Source: Paractinoplanes toevensis (GTDB taxonomy: Bacteria; Actinomycetota; Actinomycetes; Mycobacteriales; Micromonosporaceae). From it: a DNA stretch of 64,000 nt. Shown here in pieces: positions 1-7,906 of the stretch. Made by a program: the position numbers and the translations under genes. The stretch spans positions 1 to 64,000 of the forward strand of contig NZ_BOQN01000070.1 in NCBI RefSeq assembly GCF_018332695.1. Direction: 5' to 3'. The notes beneath the pieces are model-generated. The model was not told where the DNA came from. It saw nothing but the letters and a program-made list of their open reading frames with translations, and made no database searches. Position 1 is the first letter of the stretch; every line of letters begins with the position of its first letter.

Positions 1-96
1 GTTGAGCACCCGGGACACGGTCTGGTGCGAGACGCCGGCGCGGGCCGCGACGTCGGACATGACCGGCCCGCGGTGCGGCTGCATGGCCGCGCTCAT
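1..96 (-). CDS. LacI-family transcriptional regulator, N-terminus only (cut by window edge)
   Basis: Reading the minus strand from the ATG at 96 gives 32 residues that carry the LacI helix-turn-helix signature (SDVAARAGVSHQTVSRVLN). The gene runs off the left edge, so the sugar-binding half is not visible. It diverges from a YtfQRT-YjfF-like sugar importer, so it is probably the local repressor of that importer. A TTGACA on the minus strand (200-195), with CATGTT 18 bases further on, could be its promoter. The operator-like dyad at 160-175 covers that -10, which suggests autoregulation. The family call is firm and the regulatory target is inferred. Confidence 0.85.
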   Translation of the reverse strand, partial: MSAAMQPHRGPVMSDVAARAGVSHQTVSRVLN

Positions 97-159
97 GGTC
101 CATCTCGTCGGTCACGGCGTAGACGGGCCTTCATCGGCTGTCCCCTTTTGGCGGGCGAA

Positions 160-175
160 ATGTGAACGCAAACAT
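160..175. promoter_or_regulatory. LacI-type operator candidate D
   Basis: ATGTGAACGCAAACAT has matching ends (ATGT/ACAT) around a central CG. Its inner 14 bases match the reverse complement of site C (783-796) at 12 of 14 positions. It lies 64 bases upstream of the lacI-type start, over the predicted -10 of that gene. Confidence 0.5.
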
Positions 176-242
176 GCTTGGCCCTTCGACGCGCTGTCAA
201 GGGCCGACTACGTCGCCGTTATCTGTTCGTGACATTCACCAG

Positions 243-266
243 GTCCCGCACTGACCTGCGAAAACC
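243..266 (+). repeat. 24-base intergenic element, copy 1
   Basis: GTCCCGCACTGACCTGCG followed by AAAACC recurs at 9332-9355 with one substitution and one inserted base. Both copies are in noncoding DNA upstream of unrelated genes. The function is unknown; it could be a shared regulator site. Confidence 0.45.
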
Positions 267-352
267 GCGTTTCGGGAGGTGATCGGCGGTGTCGGTGCTG
301 TAACGGCGGCATTTCCGGCTCGTGATCTTGGAGCGGACTCGACGGTTGTCTC

Positions 353-369
353 TGTTAACGATCTCAACA
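353..369 (-). promoter_or_regulatory. LacI-type operator candidate A
   Basis: On the minus strand this reads TGTTGAGATCGTTAACA. It matches site B (646-662, TGTTGAGAACGGTAACA) at 15 of 17 positions in the opposite orientation. It may be an auxiliary site for a loop with B. Confidence 0.45.
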
Positions 370-635
370 GTTAGATGCAGGTCAATATCCCGAGTTACGG
401 GCAGGTTGCCGGGAGTGTGCCGATATCGTCGGTCATCGCTCGCTGGTCACCGAAAAATTCTGACCGGGCGTGGTGCGACCGGCTCGGACGGCCGGTTGGT
501 CCATCATGGCCGGTGTGAATCACCAGGTCCGGGCTGTTGGCGCTCACAGCCGGGCGATTTGGAAGGCGTCTTGCCCGACCATCTCCTGCTGGGAGCCATC
601 GATGCAATCTTCCGGTAACAAAGAGCGATCACCTC

Positions 636-663
636 TTGACTCGCCTGTTGAGAACGGTAACAC
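636..663 (+). promoter_or_regulatory. Promoter of the ytfQ operon, overlapped by operator candidate B
   Basis: TTGACT at 636-641 and TAACAC at 658-663 are separated by 16 bases. The operator-like 17-mer at 646-662 covers the spacer and the -10, as expected for a LacI-type repressor that blocks polymerase. The predicted leader to the GTG at 838 is about 170 bases and contains a further dyad at 783-796. Confidence 0.45.
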
Positions 664-782
664 TCGCGAAACGCAGTAACCGGAGGCGTCTTCAAGCCCC
701 GGGTTGGTCACGGTGATGGAGACCGGTCTCCACCACCGGCTGTTCCCCTTTTGAAACTGACGCATGCGCGGGAACCTCTCCC

Positions 783-796
783 TGTTAACGTTCACA
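783..796 (+). promoter_or_regulatory. LacI-type operator candidate C
   Basis: TGTTAACGTTCACA is a near-perfect palindrome (12 of 14 positions) centred on CG, the usual form of LacI/GalR-family operators. It sits 42 bases before the ytfQ start, just upstream of its AGGAGG. Confidence 0.55.
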
Positions 797-837
797 ACCC
801 TGCGCATGGGCTCCAGGTCCGCTTGAAGGAGGAAGTA

Positions 838-1827
838 GTGCTCAAGAGACTGTCTGTTGCGATGGTCGGTGCCGTGCTGCTCGGTTCGGCTCTGGCCGGC
901 TGTGGCGGCGGTGACGACTCGTCAAGTGGTTCCGGCTCCGGCTCCGATGACAAGATCGTCCTCGGCTTCTCCCAGGTCGGCGCGGAAAGCGGCTGGCGTA
1001 CTGCCAATACCAAGTCCATCCAGGACTCGGCCAAGGCGGCCGGCATCGAGCTGAAGTTCGCCGACGCTCAGGGCAAGCAGGAGAACCAGATCTCCGCGAT
1101 CCGGTCCTTCATCACTCAGAAGGTCGACGTCATCGCGTTCTCCCCGGTGGTCACCTCCGGCTGGGACGCGGTGCTCAAGGAGGCCAAGGACGCCAACATC
1201 CCGGTGATCCTGACCGACCGCTCCGTCGACTCGCAGGACACCTCGCTGTACGTGTCGTTCCTCGGCTCGGACTTCGTCGAGGAGGGCAAGAAGGCCGGCC
1301 AGTGGCTGGTCGACCAGTACAAGGGCAAGACCGGCACGGTCAACATCGTCGAGCTGCAGGGCACCACGGGTGCGGCGCCGGCCATCGACCGTCAGAAGGG
1401 CTTCGCGGACACCATCGCGTCGGACCCGAACCTGAAGGTCGTGAAGTCCCAGACCGGTGACTTCACGCGGGCACAGGGCAAGACTGTCATGGAGACCTTC
1501 CTGCAGTCGACGCCGAAGATCGACGTGCTGTACGCGCACAACGACGACATGGGTCTCGGCGCCATCGAGGCGATCGAGGCGGCCGGCAAGAAGCCCGGCA
1601 CCGACATCAAGATCATCACGGTCGACGCCGTCAAGGACGGCATGACCGCGCTGTCCGAGGGCAAGATCAACTACATCGTGGAGTGCAGCCCGCTGCTCGG
1701 CCCACAGCTGATGGACATCGTCAAGCAGGTCAAGGACGGCGGCACCCCGGAGAAGCGGATCCTCACCAAGGAGACGACCTTCACCCAGGAGCAGGCCAAG
1801 ACCGAGCTCCCCAACCGTCAGTACTGA
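838..1827 (+). CDS. ytfQ: Galactofuranose/sugar ABC transporter substrate-binding lipoprotein (YtfQ-like)
   Basis: This 329-residue lipoprotein has a basic N-terminus (KRLSVAMVGAVLLGSALAGC) ending in an LAGC lipobox, then a Ser/Gly linker and a Peripla_BP_4 fold. Stretches such as SQVGAESGWR, QENQISAIRSF, ELQGTTGAAPAIDR and YAHNDDM closely follow E. coli YtfQ, the galactofuranose-binding protein. I chose GTG 838 over the upstream ATG at 751 because AGGAGG lies just before it and the signal peptide starts there. It heads an operon with the ATPase and two permeases and is probably induced through the divergent LacI regulator. The exact sugar (galactofuranose or another furanose/pentose) is inferred. 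Confidence 0.93.
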   Translation: MLKRLSVAMVGAVLLGSALAGCGGGDDSSSGSGSGSDDKIVLGFSQVGAESGWRTANTKSIQDSAKAAGIELKFADAQGKQENQISAIRSFITQKVDVIAFSPVVTSGWDAVLKEAKDANIPVILTDRSVDSQDTSLYVSFLGSDFVEEGKKAGQWLVDQYKGKTGTVNIVELQGTTGAAPAIDRQKGFADTIASDPNLKVVKSQTGDFTRAQGKTVMETFLQSTPKIDVLYAHNDDMGLGAIEAIEAAGKKPGTDIKIITVDAVKDGMTALSEGKINYIVECSPLLGPQLMDIVKQVKDGGTPEKRILTKETTFTQEQAKTELPNRQY

Positions 1828-1895
1828 TCTTTGTTCGTACGGCCGGCCCCGGGCTCACCCCGGGGCCGGCCCGCGGGGCGTGAAACGGAGCACGA

Positions 1896-3422
1896 ATGGG
1901 CGAGCCCTCCCCGGTTCTCGAGATGACCGGTATCCGCAAAGTCTTCCCCGGCGTCGTCGCGCTCGACGGCGTCGATTTCCGGCTCTTCCCGGGTGAGATC
2001 CACGCCCTGATGGGCGAGAACGGCGCCGGGAAGTCCACCCTCATCAAGGTGCTGACCGGCGTGTACGAGATCGACGGCGGCGGCATCACGCTGGGCGGCG
2101 AGCAGGTCGACTTCACCGGCCCGCTGCAGTCCCAGAAGGCCGGGGTCAGCACCGTCTATCAAGAGGTCAACCTGTGCACCAACCTGACGGTGGCGGAGAA
2201 CATCTTCATCGGCCGTGAGCCGCGGAAGTTCGGCCGCATCCAGTGGGGACTGATGCGCAAGCGCGCCGCGGCGCTGCTCGCCCGGCTCGACCTGAACATC
2301 GACGTGTCGGCGACCCTCGACACCTACTCTCTCGCGATCCAGCAGATGGTCGCGATCGCCCGGGCCGTGGACGTCTCGGCCCGCGTGCTGATCCTCGACG
2401 AGCCGACCTCCAGCCTGGACGCCTCCGAGGTGGCCCAGCTGTTCACCATCATGCGGCGGCTCAAGGACGACGGTGTGGCGATCCTGTTCGTCTCGCACTT
2501 CCTCGATCAGGTCTACGAGATCTCCGACCGGCTGACGGTGCTGCGCAACGGCCAGCTGATCGGCGAGTACAAGACCGCCGACCTGCCCCAGGTCCAGCTG
2601 GTCGAGAAGATGATCGGCAAGGAGCTCGCCGTCCTGGAGGACCTCGAGGACAGGTCGCAGCGCATCCGGGCCAAGACCGGCGACGCGGCACCTATCCTCT
2701 CCGCCACCGGGCTCGGCCGCACCGGCGCCATCGCACCGTTCGACCTCACCATCCACGAGGGCGAGGTGGTGGGACTGGCCGGGCTACTGGGCTCCGGGCG
2801 TACGGAATTGGCGCGGTTGCTCTTCGGCGCGGACCGCGCCGACAGCGGCAGCCTCCAGATCGACGGCAAGGACGTGACTTTGCGCGGCCCGCAGGCCGCG
2901 ATGAAGCGTGGCATCGCGTTCTCCTCGGAGAACCGCCGCACCGAGGGCATCCTCGGCGACCTCACCGTGCGCGAGAACATCATCCTCGCGCTGCAGGCCT
3001 CGCGCGGCTGGACCAGGCCGATCCCGCGCCGCCGGCAGGACGAGCTCGTCGACAAGTACATCAAGGCCCTGCAGATCCGGCCGGCCGACCCGGAACGCGA
3101 GGTGCGCAACCTTTCCGGCGGCAACCAGCAGAAGGTGCTGCTCGCCCGCTGGCTGATCACCGAGCCGCGACTGCTGATCATCGACGAACCGACCCGCGGC
3201 ATCGACGTCGGCGCCAAGGCGGAGATCCAGAAGCTGGTCGCCGAGCTGTCCGACGGCGGGATGGCCGTGCTGTTCGTCAGCGCCGAGCTCGAGGAGGTCC
3301 TCCGGCTCAGCCACAAGATCGAGGTGCTCCGCGACCGGCGGCTCGTCGAGGAGCTGGAGAACACCGAAGGCGTCGACGCCGACCGCATCATGCAGACCAT
3401 CGCCAGCGGAGCAACCTCATGA
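1896..3422 (+). CDS. ytfR: Sugar ABC transporter ATP-binding protein, two ABC domains (YtfR-like)
   Basis: The 508-residue protein has duplicated nucleotide-binding domains typical of the RbsA/MglA/YtfR class. The first has Walker A GENGAGKST (about residue 40-48) and Walker B LILDEPTSSLD. The second has a degenerate P-loop region (GLLGSGRTE), signature LSGGNQQK and IDEPTRGIDVGAK. It powers import with the two permeases encoded downstream. Its TGA overlaps the next ATG (ATGA at 3419-3422), so the permease is translationally coupled. The length is usual for the family. Confidence 0.95.
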   Translation: MGEPSPVLEMTGIRKVFPGVVALDGVDFRLFPGEIHALMGENGAGKSTLIKVLTGVYEIDGGGITLGGEQVDFTGPLQSQKAGVSTVYQEVNLCTNLTVAENIFIGREPRKFGRIQWGLMRKRAAALLARLDLNIDVSATLDTYSLAIQQMVAIARAVDVSARVLILDEPTSSLDASEVAQLFTIMRRLKDDGVAILFVSHFLDQVYEISDRLTVLRNGQLIGEYKTADLPQVQLVEKMIGKELAVLEDLEDRSQRIRAKTGDAAPILSATGLGRTGAIAPFDLTIHEGEVVGLAGLLGSGRTELARLLFGADRADSGSLQIDGKDVTLRGPQAAMKRGIAFSSENRRTEGILGDLTVRENIILALQASRGWTRPIPRRRQDELVDKYIKALQIRPADPEREVRNLSGGNQQKVLLARWLITEPRLLIIDEPTRGIDVGAKAEIQKLVAELSDGGMAVLFVSAELEEVLRLSHKIEVLRDRRLVEELENTEGVDADRIMQTIASGATS

Positions 3423-4441
3423 CCATCGTCAAACACCGGCTTTTCTGGCCCAGCGTCATCCTGGTGGCCCTGCTGGTCGTCAACATTTTCACCGCCAACC
3501 AGTTCATCACCGTCCGGGACGGGCACCTGTTCGGCGTGCTGCCGGACATCCTGCGCGGCAGCGCGCCGCTGCTGCTGGTAGCGCTCGGCATGACGCTGGT
3601 GATCGCCACCGGCGGCATCGACCTGTCGGTCGGTGCGGTGATGGCGATCTCCGGTGCGGTGGCCTGCCTGCTGATCAAGGACCTCAGCAACCAGAACAGC
3701 GTCGGGTCGGTGCTGCTGATCATGGCGATCGCGATCGGTGCCTCGCTGGTCCTCGGACTGTGGAACGGCACCCTGGTCGCGGTGGTCGGGATCCAGCCCA
3801 TCATCGCCACGCTGATCCTCATGGTGGCCGGCCGTGGCGTGGCCCAGCTGGTCACCGACGGTCAGATCATCAACGTGCAGTCCAGCCCGTACGCGACGAT
3901 CGCGACCGGCCATTTCCTCGCGGTGCCGGTGGCCTTCCTGATCGCGATCGCCGCCGTGGTGCTGACCGTGCTGCTCACCCGCCGGACCGCGCTCGGCCTG
4001 CTGCTGGAATCGGTCGGCGGAAGCCCGACCGCCAGCCGGCTGGCCGGCATCCGGTCCCGGCGGATCACCATCATGGTGTACGTGGTCTCCGGCGGCCTCG
4101 CCGGTCTGGCCGGCCTGATCTACAGCGCGAACATCAAGAGCGCGGACAGCATCTCGGCCGGCAACCTGATCGAGCTCGACGCCATCCTGGCCGTGGTGAT
4201 CGGCGGAACCGCCCTGATCGGCGGCCGGTTCTCCATCGCCGGCACGGTCATCGGCGCGATCCTCATCCAGGCCCTGCAGGTCACCGTGGTGGCCGTCGGC
4301 GTGCCGAGCAAGGCCACGCTGCTGTTCAAGGCCGTGATCGTGGTGGCACTGTGCCTGTCCCAGTCCGCTACGTTCCGGCAGAAGGTTTTCGGGCGCTTCA
4401 GGCCGTCGCGTCCCGCCGTTCCTGCGGAGGTGCCCGCGTGA
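3419..4441 (+). CDS. ytfT: Sugar ABC transporter permease (YtfT-like)
   Basis: This 340-residue membrane protein of the BPD_transp_2 family has about eight to ten hydrophobic segments. It carries the conserved LVIATGGIDLSVGAVMA motif after the second segment and VIGGTALIGGRFSIAGTVIGA near the C-terminus. The ATG overlaps the ATPase stop as ATGA. Its own TGA overlaps the next GTG. With YjfF it should form the heteromeric channel of the importer. Confidence 0.93.
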   Translation: MTIVKHRLFWPSVILVALLVVNIFTANQFITVRDGHLFGVLPDILRGSAPLLLVALGMTLVIATGGIDLSVGAVMAISGAVACLLIKDLSNQNSVGSVLLIMAIAIGASLVLGLWNGTLVAVVGIQPIIATLILMVAGRGVAQLVTDGQIINVQSSPYATIATGHFLAVPVAFLIAIAAVVLTVLLTRRTALGLLLESVGGSPTASRLAGIRSRRITIMVYVVSGGLAGLAGLIYSANIKSADSISAGNLIELDAILAVVIGGTALIGGRFSIAGTVIGAILIQALQVTVVAVGVPSKATLLFKAVIVVALCLSQSATFRQKVFGRFRPSRPAVPAEVPA

Positions 4442-5460
4442 CCACGATCGACGCGACGCCGGCTACCAACAAGAGCCCGTCGCCGACCAATCCGCGCCGC
4501 CGGGTCTACCTGCCCCACACCAAGTACATCCCGATCCTGGCGACGCTCACGCTGCTGCTGATCATGTACTTCACCGGCGTGGCGAACTACGAGAACTTCG
4601 GCCAGCCCAGCGTCGTGGTCAACCTGTTCCGCGACAACGCGGTGCTGATCGTGGTCGCGGTCGGCATGACCTTCGTGATCATCACCGGCGGCATCGACCT
4701 GTCCGTCGGCGCCGTCATCTCGATGACCACGACGCTCACCGCCACCCTGTTGCAGGCCGGCTGGCCGCCGCTGGTCGTGCTGCCGACGGTGCTGCTGCTC
4801 GGCTCGCTGCTCGGCATGGGCATGGGCGCGGTGATCCACTACTTCAAGGTGGAGCCGTTCATCGCCACCCTGGCCGGGCTGTTCCTGGCCCGGGGCATCG
4901 CCCTGTTCATCAACCAGAGCTCGATCCCGATCCGGGACAAGCTCTGGAAGGCGCTGTCCGAGTACCGCATCGTGCTCGCCGACGGCGTCGTCACCAAGAT
5001 CACGTCGGTCACCGCGGTGGTCGTGGTGCTGATCGCGGCCGCGGTGCTGGCCTGGACCCGGTTCGGCCGCAACGTCTACGCGATCGGCGGCAACGCCGAC
5101 TCGGCGCTGCTGATGGGCCTGCCGGTCGGCCGTACGAAGATCGCGGTCTACACGCTCAGCGGCTTCTGCGCGGCGCTCGGCGGCGTGCTGTTCAGCATCA
5201 ACTCCACCTCCGGCTGGGCACTGCAGGGCCAGGGCCTGGAGTTGGACGCGATCGCCGCCTGCGTCATCGGCGGCGTGCTGCTGACCGGTGGCTCGGGCTA
5301 CGTCTTCGGTTCTCTGCTGGGCGTCATGGTCTACGGCCTGATCCAGACGATCATCACGTTCCAGGGTGACCTGAACGCCGCCTGGACCCGCATCATCGTC
5401 GGCCTGCTGTTGTTCGGCTTCATCGTCCTGCAGCGGGTGGTGACCCGAAGAGCCAGATGA
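4438..5460 (+). CDS. yjfF: Sugar ABC transporter permease (YjfF-like)
   Basis: The second permease has 340 residues, with a polar N-terminal tail and the same family signature (FVIITGGIDLSVGAVIS, GGVLLTGGSGYVFGSLLG). The start is GTG 4438, overlapping the ytfT stop as GTGA and preceded by GCGGAGG. An inverted repeat at 5481-5521 follows the stop and probably ends the operon. The order binding protein, ATPase, permease, permease matches the E. coli ytfQRT-yjfF locus. Confidence 0.93.
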   Translation: MTTIDATPATNKSPSPTNPRRRVYLPHTKYIPILATLTLLLIMYFTGVANYENFGQPSVVVNLFRDNAVLIVVAVGMTFVIITGGIDLSVGAVISMTTTLTATLLQAGWPPLVVLPTVLLLGSLLGMGMGAVIHYFKVEPFIATLAGLFLARGIALFINQSSIPIRDKLWKALSEYRIVLADGVVTKITSVTAVVVVLIAAAVLAWTRFGRNVYAIGGNADSALLMGLPVGRTKIAVYTLSGFCAALGGVLFSINSTSGWALQGQGLELDAIAACVIGGVLLTGGSGYVFGSLLGVMVYGLIQTIITFQGDLNAAWTRIIVGLLLFGFIVLQRVVTRRAR

Positions 5461-5480
5461 TGCGATGTGGTTCGTGATGG

Positions 5481-5521
5481 CCGGCCGCGGCAGCGGAGGC
5501 ACGGAGTTCGCCCGCGGCCGG
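5481..5521 (+). terminator. Hairpin after yjfF
   Basis: CCGGCCGCGG (5481-5490) and CCGCGGCCGG (5512-5521) are perfect inverted arms around a 21-base loop. There is no T-tract, as is common in actinomycetes. It lies 20 bases after the importer operon and before the ArsR operator. Confidence 0.55.
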
Positions 5522-5527
5522 CTATTG

Positions 5528-5545
5528 CATCAAATTGGTTTGATG
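5528..5545. promoter_or_regulatory. ArsR/SmtB-type operator
   Basis: CATCAAA, TTGG, TTTGATG is a perfect 7-base dyad with a 4-base spacer, 9 bases before the ArsR-ArsC start. Short dyads of this kind around the promoter are typical sites for ArsR-family repressors, so autoregulation by the downstream protein is likely. Confidence 0.7.
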
Positions 5546-5554
5546 TAACCTGCG

Positions 5555-6298
5555 GTGATGAGTGCGGAGCCCCCGGCGTTCCTGGCCGCGGCCGGCCACC
5601 CGGTGCGGTGGCGGCTGCTGCGCGAGCTGGCCCGCGGTGACCTCGCGGTGCACGAACTGACGACGCTGCTCGGCCAGCCGCAGAATCTGGTGTCCTACCA
5701 CCTGGGCAAGCTGCGCAAGGCCGAGGTGGTGTCCGTGCGGCGCAGCAGCGCCGACGGTCGCGACACCTACTACTCACTCGATCTGGCCCGCTGCGCCGAC
5801 CTTCTGTCCGGCACCGGGAACTCCCTGCACCCGGCGTTGCGCCTCGGGCCGCCGACGATCGGCGACGCGGTCACCGGACGGGTGCTGTTCCTGTGCACCG
5901 GCAACAGCGCGCGGTCGCAGATGGCCGAGTTCCTGCTGCGGCAGCGCACCGCGGGCGCCGTCGAGACGTTCAGCGCCGGCAGCCGGCCCAAGCCGATCCA
6001 CCCGCACGCGGTGGCCGTGATGGCCGCGCGGGGCATCGATCTCGGCGGAGCGCGATCCAAACATCTGGACGAGTTCGCCGATGACCGGTTCGACCACGTG
6101 ATCACCCTGTGCGACCGGGTCAAGGAAATATGCCCGCGGTTTCCGGGGCACTCGCGGCCGGTGCACTGGAGTCTTCCCGACCCGTCCGAGGACCCGGCCG
6201 GCCGGCCGGCGTTCGAGCGCCTCGCCGACGAGCTCACCGAGCGGATCGGCCACCTGCTGCACACGCTCGCGGCCCGAGTGAACAAGGAGACGTCATGA
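5555..6298 (+). CDS. ArsR-type repressor fused to arsenate reductase (low-Mr phosphatase fold)
   Basis: The protein has 247 residues. Residues 5-80 form a winged helix of the ArsR family (HPVRWRLLRELARGDLAVHELT, then a recognition helix LVSYHLGKLRKAEVV). Residues about 109-235 form a low-molecular-weight phosphatase/ArsC domain with P-loop CTGNSARS (C114, R120) and the later cysteine pair C186-x6-C193. A nucleophile followed by a CX6C pair is the layout of thioredoxin-linked arsenate reductases rather than tyrosine phosphatases. One chain could therefore sense arsenic and reduce arsenate. The start is GTG 5555 or the adjacent ATG 5558. The next ATG overlaps the stop (ATGA). Confidence 0.88.
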   Translation: MMSAEPPAFLAAAGHPVRWRLLRELARGDLAVHELTTLLGQPQNLVSYHLGKLRKAEVVSVRRSSADGRDTYYSLDLARCADLLSGTGNSLHPALRLGPPTIGDAVTGRVLFLCTGNSARSQMAEFLLRQRTAGAVETFSAGSRPKPIHPHAVAVMAARGIDLGGARSKHLDEFADDRFDHVITLCDRVKEICPRFPGHSRPVHWSLPDPSEDPAGRPAFERLADELTERIGHLLHTLAARVNKETS

Positions 6299-6687
6299 CC
6301 AGCCCCACCGACGGCACGGTGGACGTCCGCTATCTCGTGGACGACGTCCGGGCCGCCATCGACTTCTACACCAGCCACCTCGGATTCACGCCCGGCCGGG
6401 TCTTCCTGCCCGCGTTCGCCGATGTGCAGCGCGGTCACCTGCGACTCCTGCTGTCCGGCCCGACCAGTTCGGCGGGGCGGGCGATGCCGGACGGCCGCCG
6501 GCCGGAGCCCGGTGGCTGGAACCGCATCCACCTGCTCGTCGACGACATCGACGCCGAGGTCGCCCGCCTGCACGCCGCCGGTGTCGAGTTCCGCAGCGAC
6601 GTCGTCTCCGGGCCCGGCGGGCGGCAGATCGTCCTGGACGACCCGGCCGGCAATCCGGTGGAGCTGTTCCAGCCGGCCGGCCGTTGA
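6295..6687 (+). CDS. VOC/glyoxalase-fold protein
   Basis: This 130-residue vicinal-oxygen-chelate domain is built from two beta-alpha-beta-beta-beta units (VDVRYLVDDVRAAIDFYTSHLGF; IHLLVDDIDAEVARLHAAGVEF; ending DDPAGNPVELFQPAGR). It is translationally coupled to the ArsR-ArsC fusion upstream and to ChrA downstream. VOC proteins in ars operons include the C-As lyase ArsI, but this one has no cysteine at all and so lacks ArsI's thiolate ligands. A glyoxalase/dioxygenase-like or binding role is all that can be said. Confidence 0.8.
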   Translation: MTSPTDGTVDVRYLVDDVRAAIDFYTSHLGFTPGRVFLPAFADVQRGHLRLLLSGPTSSAGRAMPDGRRPEPGGWNRIHLLVDDIDAEVARLHAAGVEFRSDVVSGPGGRQIVLDDPAGNPVELFQPAGR

Positions 6688-7838
6688 CGGACACCGCCCC
6701 CAGCCTGACGGTGGTTCTGCGCGAGTGGGGCCGGATCGGGTGCCTCGGCTTCGGCGGGCCGCCCGCGCACATCGCCCTGCTGCGCAAGCTGTGCGTCCGG
6801 GACCGCCGCTGGCTCGACGCCCAGGAGTTCGAGGACGCCATCGCGGCCTGCAATCTTCTCCCCGGCCCCGCCTCCACCCAACTGGCGATCTTCTGTGCCT
6901 GGCGGGTCCGGGGCCGGGCCGGAGCGCTGGTCGGCGGGGCCGCGTTCATCGTTCCCGGCCTGATCGTCATCCTGGCCCTGGCGGCGCTGTTCCTCGAGGG
7001 CGACCCGCCGGTCTGGGTCAGGGCCGCCGGTGCCGGCGCGGGTGCCGCGGTCGCGGCGGTCGCCGTTCAGGCCGGAGCCGGTCTGATGCCGGCCGGCTGG
7101 AAACGCGCCCCGGAACACAGCAACCGCGCCCGCTGGGCCGGCTACCTGCTGCTCGGGGCGGTCGCCGCGGCCGTCGCCGGCCCGTGGCTCGTACTGCTGC
7201 TGGTCGGGTGCGGCTTCGCCGAGATGATCGCCCAGCGGGTGCCGGCCGGCCCGCACCCGCGCCGGCCGGCAGCGGTCCTGGCCGCCGCGGGGTTCGGGGC
7301 CGGGGTCCTGGGCTCGATCGCGTGGACGGCGCTCAAGGTCGGCGCGCTGTCCTACGGCGGCGGGTTCGTCATCATCCCGCTCATGCAGGCCGACGCCGTC
7401 GACCATCACCACTGGATGACCGCGCCGCAGTTCCTCAACGCCGTCGCCCTCGGCCAGATCACGCCCGGCCCGGTCGTCCAGACCGTGGCCGTCGTGGGCT
7501 ACGCCGCGGCCGGGCTCGGCGGCGGGGTGCTCGCCTCCGCCGTCGCGTTCAGCCCCTCGTTCGCGTTCATCCTGTTCGGCGCCCACCGCTTCGACCGGCT
7601 CCGCGCCGACCGCCGCGTGCGTGCGTTCCTGGACGGTGCCGCGCCCGCGGCGATCGGCGCCATCCTCGGCTCCGCCGTTCCGCTCGCCGCGGCACTCGAC
7701 CGGCCCTGGCAGTACGCCGTCCTGGCCGGAGCCGCCGCACTCACCCTCGGCCTGCGCCGGGGCCCCGTCCTCACCCTGCTCATCGCGGCCGGTGCCGGTG
7801 TCGTCATCGTCCTGGCCGGCGGACCGCTGCCGCAGTGA
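6684..7838 (+). CDS. chrA: Chromate ion transporter, two CHR domains
   Basis: This 384-residue membrane protein of the CHR family has a long-chain two-domain form. The N-terminal half has EWGRIGCLGFGGPPAH and NLLPGPASTQLA. The C-terminal half has LKVGALSYGGGFVIIPLMQ and ALGQITPGPV. Such proteins export chromate, probably by sulfate-like exchange. The start is TTG 6684 overlapping the VOC stop (TTGA). Three coupled genes suggest one oxyanion resistance operon under the ArsR operator at 5528. No ArsB or Acr3 arsenite pump is present nearby. Confidence 0.9.
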   Translation: MTDTAPSLTVVLREWGRIGCLGFGGPPAHIALLRKLCVRDRRWLDAQEFEDAIAACNLLPGPASTQLAIFCAWRVRGRAGALVGGAAFIVPGLIVILALAALFLEGDPPVWVRAAGAGAGAAVAAVAVQAGAGLMPAGWKRAPEHSNRARWAGYLLLGAVAAAVAGPWLVLLLVGCGFAEMIAQRVPAGPHPRRPAAVLAAAGFGAGVLGSIAWTALKVGALSYGGGFVIIPLMQADAVDHHHWMTAPQFLNAVALGQITPGPVVQTVAVVGYAAAGLGGGVLASAVAFSPSFAFILFGAHRFDRLRADRRVRAFLDGAAPAAIGAILGSAVPLAAALDRPWQYAVLAGAAALTLGLRRGPVLTLLIAAGAGVVIVLAGGPLPQ

Positions 7839-7906
7839 GCGATCTTCATCGTGACGGCGCAGGTCACGGAGACAAAAGGTAATCGGTCGTCGAGCATAAT
7901 GCCGTG

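Larger units (their letters stand above)
97..837. other. 741-base intergenic control region, no credible gene
   Basis: This is the divergent region between the lacI-type gene and ytfQ. Short open frames exist but lack good start signals or recognisable protein sequence. What can be seen are four dyads with a central CG (160-175, 353-369, 646-662, 783-796), a sigma70-like promoter at 636-663, and a 24-base element at 243-266 that recurs upstream of the TIR-STAND gene. The length and spread of the sites would allow DNA looping by a LacI-type repressor. Confidence 0.7.

Noticed and set aside
322..618. 98-residue open frame in the lacI-ytfQ gap
   Set aside because: Arg/Ser-rich shadow-like composition, no ribosome site, and it runs through predicted operator and promoter elements.
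751..837. Upstream ATG start for ytfQ
   Set aside because: It would add 29 residues before a complete lipoprotein signal; the GTG at 838 has AGGAGG and begins the signal.
922..1539. Long minus-strand frames across ytfQ and similar long frames across most genes
   Set aside because: GC-rich third positions keep antisense frames open. Their products are Arg/Asp/Gly/His-rich with no domain patterns.
6295..6687. VOC protein as ArsI C-As lyase
   Set aside because: ArsI needs a cysteine thiolate site; this protein contains no cysteine.
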